DNA of 64,000 nucleotides, taken from assembly GCA_951394405.1 (NCBI GenBank), contig OX596345.1, forward strand, positions 868,001 to 932,000, read 5' to 3'. Position 1 is the first letter of the stretch; every line of letters begins with the position of its first letter. Position numbers and translations under genes: made by a program. Below the pieces are notes generated by a model. That model searched no databases and had not been told where the DNA came from. It worked only from the letters and a program-made list of their open reading frames with translations. This document shows positions 57,014 through 64,000 of the stretch, piece after piece. The stretch comes from Coprinellus micaceus (Eukaryota > Basidiomycota > Agaricomycetes > Agaricales > Psathyrellaceae).

Positions 57014-58659
57014 ATTATGAGGAGGTACAACTCGGTCGTGTTTCGATGTCTGCGAGATGAGAGGAACTGGTGGGTACTTCATACGATAGAACGGTATGCT
57101 GGCTACCCAACGATCGAAGGTAAGTCGCGTTTGCTGTTGAAAGGAAGAAGACGAGAAAGAGCTCACCGATAAAAGAGATTGTCGGCCTCTATTCCTACGC
57201 GCGCACATCAGTGGCACACCGAGTGCAAGGACCAGCATCCCGACAAGACACAGCCCGTTGAACCCCGGATCCTTGTTTCTCTCCCAATTGTTGAAGTGGG
57301 TTGTTGTTCTGCCAGTCTACCCCTGGAAACGGTACTGGGCGGGGGAAGGACCACCCGTTGGCTGAGCGACCTTGTCGAATCGGTGCTGTCGATGGCTCCG
57401 GGGACCATGACGAGTTCTGAGTTCCCGATTGGCGAGCCGCGGCGCAGGGCCTGGCGACCTGGGCGTCTATCTGCGCAGACGTGGCTGTTCCGGAACTTGT
57501 CGTCCATCTCAGGCCCTGGTCCTCGTCTTCCTGGACCACATCCGAGTTCCGCGCTGTTGGTCATTTCCAATGTGATAACGAAATAAAGGGACCTAATAAA
57601 GCACGTAGATATGAAGCGCACGAGGACTCGCAGTCTTCATCTTGATCACAGTAGCTTGTTTTCTGGCAATTTCTTGCACCGTTGGCCGCCGCGTTCATTT
57701 TTACCAGAGCTCGTGTTGACCTAATTTGACATCTGAATAGCTGCGTTTTCTAGAAGAAATATAGATGAAGTGATCAGCTGCTACGAAGAGGGTACCATGA
57801 GTCGGCTCACCTCTCCCTGTCACTCCCACGCTGCCCCGCGCTCATGGCGCACTGACCTCTCCATCTGCCCGCCCTCGCCCAGGTTGTAACCCCACCCACT
57901 ATCATGGGATACTACTTGAGTATACGAGCCTTCAAGACCCCGGAATGTGAGAGAAGAAAGAAAACACTAATTCACGCGGGAGCGGTGAACCGATCGCTGT
58001 CGATTGCACTCCAATGTGCAGAGGTTGTGCTGAAGGCGAAATTCTCTCATTCTTTATCTGAACAAGCGCCCTGACATAGAATCACATCGATGAGATGAGC
58101 GAGATCCTGGGTGGACGCGTGCCCATGCAGCTCGATGGTGGTGGGGGAGGGCAGAGTTTGGGAGGCTCGGCCGTGCGAAACCGCCAGTGACAGATCAAAG
58201 CACCTGCCAATGAGGGCACCCATTTAGAATCTCAGGCAGGGTTCAGGCGGTTCATTTCCGAAGTAATGCATGAAGTGGCGATGAGGTTATGCGACATATG
58301 CTATACTACAGTGCTTAAAACTATATGAAGGTGAAGAAGAGGGGAAGGAGGTCGAGACCTCGACCTCCAGCGGGGAAACGGATAAAAGTGCTGGCGGAAA
58401 ATGGTGCATTGGGGCGTATGAAGGTGGATGTGTGTACGAGGAAGAAGGGACTGAACCGCACCAACCGCCAGCGAAGAACCAAAACTGTTCAGTAGAAGAG
58501 AACGGTGAAATGATGAACGTTCCCGACGACCCCAAGGGAAGCTACCTATGTACTATAAACCAAGAGAAAAAGATGAGAAATGAGAAAAGTAAGATGGGAG
58601 CATGTAAGGCGTATTGAAACGCGAGACGATATCGAACCGTCCAATGACGACGACAGCAG
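57014..58659. other. Intergenic region between two minus-strand genes
   Basis: About 1.6 kb. The part up to 57238 may be coding if the upstream start of the Ser/Pro-rich gene is used. The remainder holds its promoter and the 3' UTR of the RING gene. No other gene was recognised. Confidence 0.45.
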
Positions 58660-61600
58660 TCAAAGGTCTACATCCAGGCGCACCCTGCATAGTGGACACG
58701 TCCTACTCCTCGCCAACCAGCTTTGCAAGCACCTGTCATGAAACGCATGTTGGCAGAGGGAGGTGAGCGCAGCCCTCTGCGCTTCTTTGAATTGCGACAG
58801 GCATATCCCACACCTGTCCACAGCGACCCCACACAAACTCAACTTGACCTTCACTTTCCCCTCCTTCGTCTCCCGCCTTCTCAAAACCTCAATACACCCG
58901 AGCAGGGAGATGTTGCCACTGCCACTGCCGGTATGGTGCGTGGTACTGGTAAGGAGAGGAGTCGAGGAGGTTGTGCGAGGGCGGGGCGGTGGGCAGTCCC
59001 TCGATAGTTGAGTTGGTGTAGATGTTGGAGCTGTCGTCCTCCTCCTCAACGTCGTGTTTGGCCGCCTGGGAGGAGAGGATGAGGTTGCTGGCGCTAATAT
59101 TCGGGGATCCCGGTGTCCTCCATGAAATTCTGGACGGAAGGTGGTGCTGGATTGGGTGCTGATGATGGTGCTGTACCGTGGAGGGGGACTCCCATGTCCC
59201 ATAAATTCCGCTACCAGAAGTAAGGCCTTCGTTGGATTGGGTGCTCAGTCTCTGGATCTGTTTCGTAGATGGTGCTTCTCCCGCGCTTCCTCTTTGACCT
59301 TGGCTACGACTGGCCTCGGGAGAGGGTGGCACAGGAGATGAACTCACGTCGTAATTTGACCCATTCCTCGTCCTATCCTCGTCTTCAGCGATCCGCGACG
59401 CCAGCAGGTCGAGATCGGTGAGCTCTGAGAAGACGGGACGAAGGTTTGATTCCATTCTGCGATCTCCGCGCCGGGAAGATGGGGGTGGTGTGGAACAGGA
59501 CGATGGGTTGAAGTTAATATCGCTGGATGCGGGGCTGATGGGAGTAGGCGCCAAGACGTTAACCGGGGTGATAGATGTCGCCTCAGAGGTAGAAGATAGA
59601 TCCAGTAAATCGGCCCCGAAGGCAGGTGAGTCTGGCTCAGACTTGACTTCCTCAAGGTCGCCGTCGAGGTCGATGAGCAAGCCCTCTGGGCAAGGGGGCA
59701 ACGTCGATGAGAAAGGGGTTTCAGCGTAGCCTTCGTTGGGAGCGAACGTGGAGTCGATGTGATTCCTCGCCTGCTTTCCCGGAGGACGAGGGAGAGGACG
59801 ACCCGAGTAGTGGTGGCGAGTGGGAGTAAGAGGCTCCTCAACAAATGGAGATGGTGCCCTCGAAAAGACACCCGCCTGCTCCAGCAGCGGAGGAGTCCAG
59901 CGGACCAAAGTTGAAACTCCGCTCTCCGGAGGTTTTCCGGCCGATACTGGGACCGGAGTCGGTGATCGGGCAGCTGACACCGGTGGCTGAGCTTGAGGCA
60001 GAGGGCCGCTAGGTGTGACCGGAGAGGAGGGTACAGGGTGCGCCGCTTTGACTGGGGTAGAGGGGAGGGGAGTGTCGACAGCTTGCCAGAACGAGGAATC
60101 GAGAGGGGCCTCTGGAGGAGGTGAGGAAAACGAGTCGAGGCTCAACGGAGACGGTCGTGCGACGTGCGCAGTCACGGAGTTTCTGGGAATGATTGAATGG
60201 ACCGCAGGAGGAGGTTGGGGGGCGTTTTGAGGTAGCCTCGTGCGGACAGTGGTCACAACGGGGTCCAGAGGAACGGGAATAGGAACCTGAATACGTGGTC
60301 GGGTGGGGACATGCGATCTTTTGACGGGACGCTGAACGAATGGGACCTTGCGATCGAGGAGGGAGAGCGGATGGACGGAGTTTGCAGGATTTTGTGGTGG
60401 GGGCGGAGGGGGAGGTGGTGGAGGTGACGCATCCTGTTGTGGAGGAGGGGATTGTGGCGAAGGCTGAGGTTGAAGCACAGCCAGCGACGTGGTTGAACCC
60501 AGAGCCTGAGATTGTGATGGGAGGATAAGGGACGCGCGCAAAGGACGAGATGCCTCCGCTGGCAAAGCCCCATAAGTGAAGCTGACACTCCTAGTAGGAG
60601 ACGCGCTAGTTGGAGGGGGAGACGTGCATTGACACGCAGCAACCATCGACATCAGGCTAGCGGGCTGTGTTTCATGAACGTCAGACGTCGACACCTCGGA
60701 CGTTGACATATCGGCAGTCGATACCTCCTCCCAGATATCGAACGCCTCCTGGGACTGGATTTCCTTGACCCTGTCCTTGTCCTTATTTTTGGAGAAGAAC
60801 CTGCGCTTCTCCGGTTTGTCTTTATTCGTCGAAGACGAAAGAGGAAGCTTTAGGAATGATGCAGCTGCAAGTGATGTTGTGCTCCTGAAGAACGTCGAGC
60901 CTTTGGGCGACTGCATGTAGGGCGAAACGCCAGGTGTCGGGTGGGCAGTCTGGGGTCGATCTGCTGGGTTTGGCGCCTTGGAGGGAAACATCGTTCGCAA
61001 CGGGGACAGCGACAGGAAGCGACGTTTGGGCGAAGTGGGTGTGGATAGAGTTGGGCTGCGAGGTTTGTCTGGCCCATCGAAAGCCTTGGTGAGGTCGAGC
61101 GGCGGAGGTCGCTGTTGACTGCGTCCACGCGCCTCGAAATGCGCCTTCGTCTGTTGCTGGTCATTGGGAGGGGCGCCAGGGAATTCCACACCGTGTCGGT
61201 TACGATAATCCTCCCTCACTCTGGCGTCCAGCTCAGGCCCGGTTGGCAGTCCATGGTCTGGCGGCACCGACCCCCCTTCGATTATTAGCAACGAATCGTC
61301 GGAGTCCGAATTGGACTCTGGGTCTGTATTATTGACGTCGGGGGGTGCCCACCTCGATGTGGCGACTGATTGGTGGGGAATCGATGACATATTGTGCGGC
61401 AGATGGGAGGGAATGAGGGTGGCCACCGGTGAGGCGAGGGTGGTAGACACCAATGTGAGGGTGCTCGGACAAATCAACAGCGCTGGCGACGACTCCATTG
61501 CCTCCTGGAACGACGGAGGGGGATAGTTGGGCACAGCTGCGACCGCGATGAGTAACCTCGTGTAAAAGGGACCACACCGACGACGTACCATCGTTGCAAT

Positions 61601-61865
61601 CCGAGAGTACTGGGCGGTCGCGCCTTAACCTCCGGGTGCTGGTACGAGCGCCGCTGGTATTGCGAGGGGCACCGATATTAAACCTTTCTTCCTCCGGCCG
61701 AGAGCTTCTCTCTACCCTTCGACTGACCCTCGCTCCCTTGCGGGTTCTGCTTGGTCGTTCAGGGCTCTCTGGGGCGCCGGTGGTGCTTCGTCCAGATATG
61801 ATTCCGGGTGGGCCAGATGGGAAAGGCGTCACGGACGCAGCGTCTGGAATTCTCGTCGAGGACAT
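58660..61865 (-). CDS. RING-H2 finger protein with very long disordered N-terminus, about 975 residues
   Basis: Tentative exons are complement(58660..58842, 58898..61365, 61589..61865). The C-terminal 50 residues are a complete RING-H2: CGIC, then CQH, HDRC and CPLC in the order C-C-C-H-H-C-C-C (CGICLSQFKE, SLCQHAFHDRCLQSWL, TCPLCR). This implies E3 ubiquitin ligase activity. The preceding 900 residues are Pro/Ser/Thr-rich with a Pro10 run, a basic patch (KPEKRRFFSKNKDKDR) and an acidic Asp/Glu stretch. The RING frame differs from the main frame, so an intron near 58843-58897 is required; its donor (GTGTAT) is weak. The first intron could instead be two smaller ones. The RING call is firm, the exact joins are not. 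Confidence 0.7.
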
Positions 61866-62418
61866 AGGGAAAAGTCAAAGAAGGACAGAGAAGACGTCGA
61901 GTAACATGCGCAGACCACGAAGCCAGGAGGCATTCCTGGGTTTGGTGGTGCTTTTATTTGTTTGAAAGCCCCCGAGTATGCGCTGCAGGGTGATAACATG
62001 GTAGATTGTGATAATCCCCTGCGTCGTGTCGAGTGTATGAGTGTAACCCAGCTGAAGGTCCGTCCAATCACTCCGTTCCGGTATCGATCATACTTCCCAC
62101 ACTGGGTCATACCGGCGGATGATGCATAGGGGTAAATGGGGCCAGAATCTCCCCGTCTCCCTGCAGCGTGTTCGATGCCTGGCGAACCTCTGGGCCGGAC
62201 ATCCTGTTTCCAGAAATAATTTCATCGAGGGTGCGTGCTCAAGAAGGAGTCCAGCGTACCTTAAGTGCCATTAGCGCGCGTGAAAGAGGTGAGTACCGGC
62301 GTCTTTGCGCAATCTACCTCGAATGTTCTAACCGTAAGAGCAAATACATGCGCGATGCGCGGTGGTACACGAATATGATATGAATGTCAATGTGATTCCT
62401 TCGGTGGCGCACTCCCAT
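61866..62418. other. Intergenic region
   Basis: These 553 bases lie between the RING gene start and the stop of the small gene at 62419, both on the minus strand. No other feature was seen. Confidence 0.5.
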
Positions 62419-62830
62419 TTAGTTCGCGCTTCCTCGCTCAGCAGGAGACCGGCGAACTGCGCCTGGCAGTCTCTCGGAACCTGGTGTCGGGACGCCACTC
62501 GCCACCTTGGCCACATCGCTCGAGGTCATCGCTTTGTCAGTTCCGTTGATTCCACGCCCCGAGTGCTCTAGAATCAGTTTGACGTCAGAATCTCGGTCCG
62601 ACGAAGACACACACTGGCAGAAGGCTTACCATACGGCGAGTGCTGCAGCTCGTTCCGCTTGACGTCCCTGCCCAGCCACCACATACCTCCGAGGGCCGCG
62701 CCACAGGCGACAACACACGTAACAGCCTGCACACCGCACGAGATTAGTTGAATGGCACTCGGGAGAAGCTCTGGACAGCACACACCATCGGGGTTCCTCG
62801 TTTTCCAATATTCCTCTGTGGTCCGTTCAT
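62419..62830 (-). CDS. Small single-span membrane protein of unknown function, 96 residues
   Basis: Three exons read complement(62419..62567, 62630..62726, 62786..62830) with good borders (GTGTGT, GTAAGC; GTGTGCAG, TTCTAG) and consistent phases. The N-terminus is basic (MNGPQRNIGKRGTP). A hydrophobic helix follows at about 14-32 (MAVTCVVACGAALGGMWWLG), then RDVKRNELQHSPY and a hydrophilic Ser/Gly/Pro-rich tail. A short basic leader before one membrane helix and a charged post-helix stretch resembles small inner-mitochondrial-membrane proteins. That is only a resemblance. No family was recognised. It is too short for confident detection without transcript data. Confidence 0.55.
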
Positions 62831-62910
62831 GTTGTGGTGGTCGCCTATTGGTCGAGCAAAAGATATGAGATCTAATGATATGATGAAATGAACTCCGTGT
62901 TACCAGGGTG

Positions 62911-62963
62911 AGATCCATGACCGCCCCTTAAGTACCAGGGTAGCCTTCCACTCGCCACGCTGC
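62911..62963. repeat. Inverted repeat, left arm (53 bp)
   Basis: Read on the minus strand, this arm equals 63516-63568 at 50 of 53 positions with no indel. It begins AGATCCATGACC and ends CGCCACGCTGC. All three mismatches are transitions. The match stops abruptly at both ends. Confidence 0.9.
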
Positions 62964-63515
62964 ATGACGTCATATCCCCGATGCGTCTCTTCAGTCACAT
63001 CCTTGGGCGCCAACGTTTTCATTCACCCCGCACCACTCCACGACACACCCCACGGACACGCAGGGCCGAGTGCATCTCCACGCGCGATATTCCGCTCGGT
63101 AACTGACCGCAGAAGCTAATTCAGTCGCGTTTTTTTCGTCCCGGTGTTCTCCTCGGCTCTGGGCGCTTAAAATGTCACCGGGCTATCAATGCTAACCACA
63201 CCGACCGAAGGTCATCATTTCCAGAATGAGGTAGACTCGCCTCCTTCGAGTAGAGCCCCGTGTCACCATTTAATAGGCAAAATCCATCGCACAGCCATAA
63301 AAACCCACATTTTGAACTTGTCGAGTACATATTTGAAAATGGTACTCGAACAAGGCGCTTTTGCTCTGTGTTCCAATGCTCTCGACCTAGCCTAGTAATT
63401 CGTACGTGCCTACGCCTTTGCACCTCCACCATCCTTGTGATACATATTCTTCCCTGCTCTTTGATCTCCTGCTGCCTGTCCGGCTTCTTTCTCCGATGGT
63501 ACATCCCTAGTAACT

Positions 63516-63568
63516 GCAGCGTGGCGAGTGGAAGGCTACCCCGGTACTTAAGGGGCAGCCATGGATCT
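63516..63568. repeat. Inverted repeat, right arm (53 bp)
   Basis: This is the reverse-complement partner of 62911-62963. It begins GCAGCGTGGCG and ends CCATGGATCT. No target-site duplication could be seen next to the outer ends. Confidence 0.9.
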
Positions 63569-64000
63569 GTCGAGACCTTTCCGAGTCGGTGGTACCGTCA
63601 CTTGCAGGGTAGCTTTGGGGTCCCGCATGGCCCTCCAAGAGCCATGACACCGGCTGCGATGTAGAATCCAGAATATGTAGTATCAGCAGCAACTGAGTTT
63701 GGATTGAGTGTCGACATGATTAGGGGAACGGCCTGCCATGGCCAAGAGCTTGGCTGAGCGCTTTCCAACGCCTCTGGGTATGTTGTTTATAATGTTCTAG
63801 GCAGTGCGTGGCGCACCGCGATTCCTTCTTTACATCGCGGGTATGCATATTGAAAGACCCTTTCTCCAATGCACCTCCGGATGGCGTCCCTGCTTGACTA
63901 TGATACCCCGTTAACGTAGTCACCAGCAACCGCCCCACCGCTCACACCTGGCAGATTGAATCATGTCAATGGATAGCGCGGAAGTGTGGTCTAATATACA

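Larger units (their letters stand above)
62831..64000. other. Gene-free right edge of the window
   Basis: It contains a 53-bp inverted repeat (arms at 62911-62963 and 63516-63568) around a 552-bp spacer. Frames at 63175-63504 (-) and 63260-63664 (+) are open but unrecognised. The promoter of the small gene at 62830 should lie at the left end, so the left arm sits about 80 bases upstream of its start codon. Confidence 0.5.

Noticed and set aside
62911..63568. A-box-like TGGCGAGTGG inside the inverted-repeat arm, suggesting a SINE or tRNA origin.
   Set aside because: No B-box, anticodon arm or acceptor stem was found in the arm.

Overview
The window reads as a chromosomal segment of a filamentous basidiomycete, most likely an Agaricomycete. 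Genes are intron-rich, with short introns (mostly 45-75 bases) and GT-AG borders. The gene set is that of a mushroom-type fungus: an F-box protein, a cytochrome P450, a WW/membrane protein, a PXL1-type LIM protein and very long Pro/Ser/Gln-rich exons. No rRNA, confident tRNA, transposase, CRISPR or prophage sequence was seen. All splice sites were placed by eye, using reading frame, splice consensus and family conservation. Where one junction is uncertain the entry says so.

Layout. 1-8279: 3' end of the alpha-COP gene (+), convergent with a 1,881-residue LIM protein (-). 9136-12012: an unrecognised small gene (+) and an F-box protein (-). 12656-15670: a WW-like, multi-membrane-span protein (+). 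15671-18901: a long gene-free stretch with a degenerate tandem repeat. 18902-25643: a compact cluster of NAC-beta (-), GNAT acetyltransferase (+), coactosin/ADF-H (-), RRG9/neugrin-like (+) and a P450 (-). 25644-28929: gene-free. 28930-33646: four-span-rich PAQR/Izh receptor (-), PDK1-like kinase (-) and the GID/CTLH E3 subunit FYV10 (-), all head to tail. 33647-36907: gene-free apart from an exon-like fragment. 36908-49340: SNT1 (-), PIG-S/GPI17 (-), a Par14-type parvulin (-), ABCE1/RLI1 (+) and a DNAJC17-type J protein (-). 49952-61865: three large proteins on the minus strand (RRM, Ser/Pro-rich, RING-H2). 62419-62830: a tiny three-exon single-span protein (-). The right edge holds a 53-bp inverted repeat.

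Together these are mostly housekeeping functions: COPI traffic, ribosome recycling and nascent-chain binding, GPI anchoring, mitochondrial maintenance, histone-deacetylase complex scaffolding, ubiquitin ligation and splicing. They do not form one pathway. Three divergent pairs share short intergenic promoters: EGD1/GNAT (302 bp), coactosin/RRG9 (233 bp) and parvulin/RLI1 (177 bp). No convincing new multigene system was found. The best leads are the inverted repeat at 62911-63568, a P450 lacking the usual I-helix acid-alcohol pair, a PH-less PDK1-like kinase with an altered glycine loop, and unassigned lineage-type proteins.
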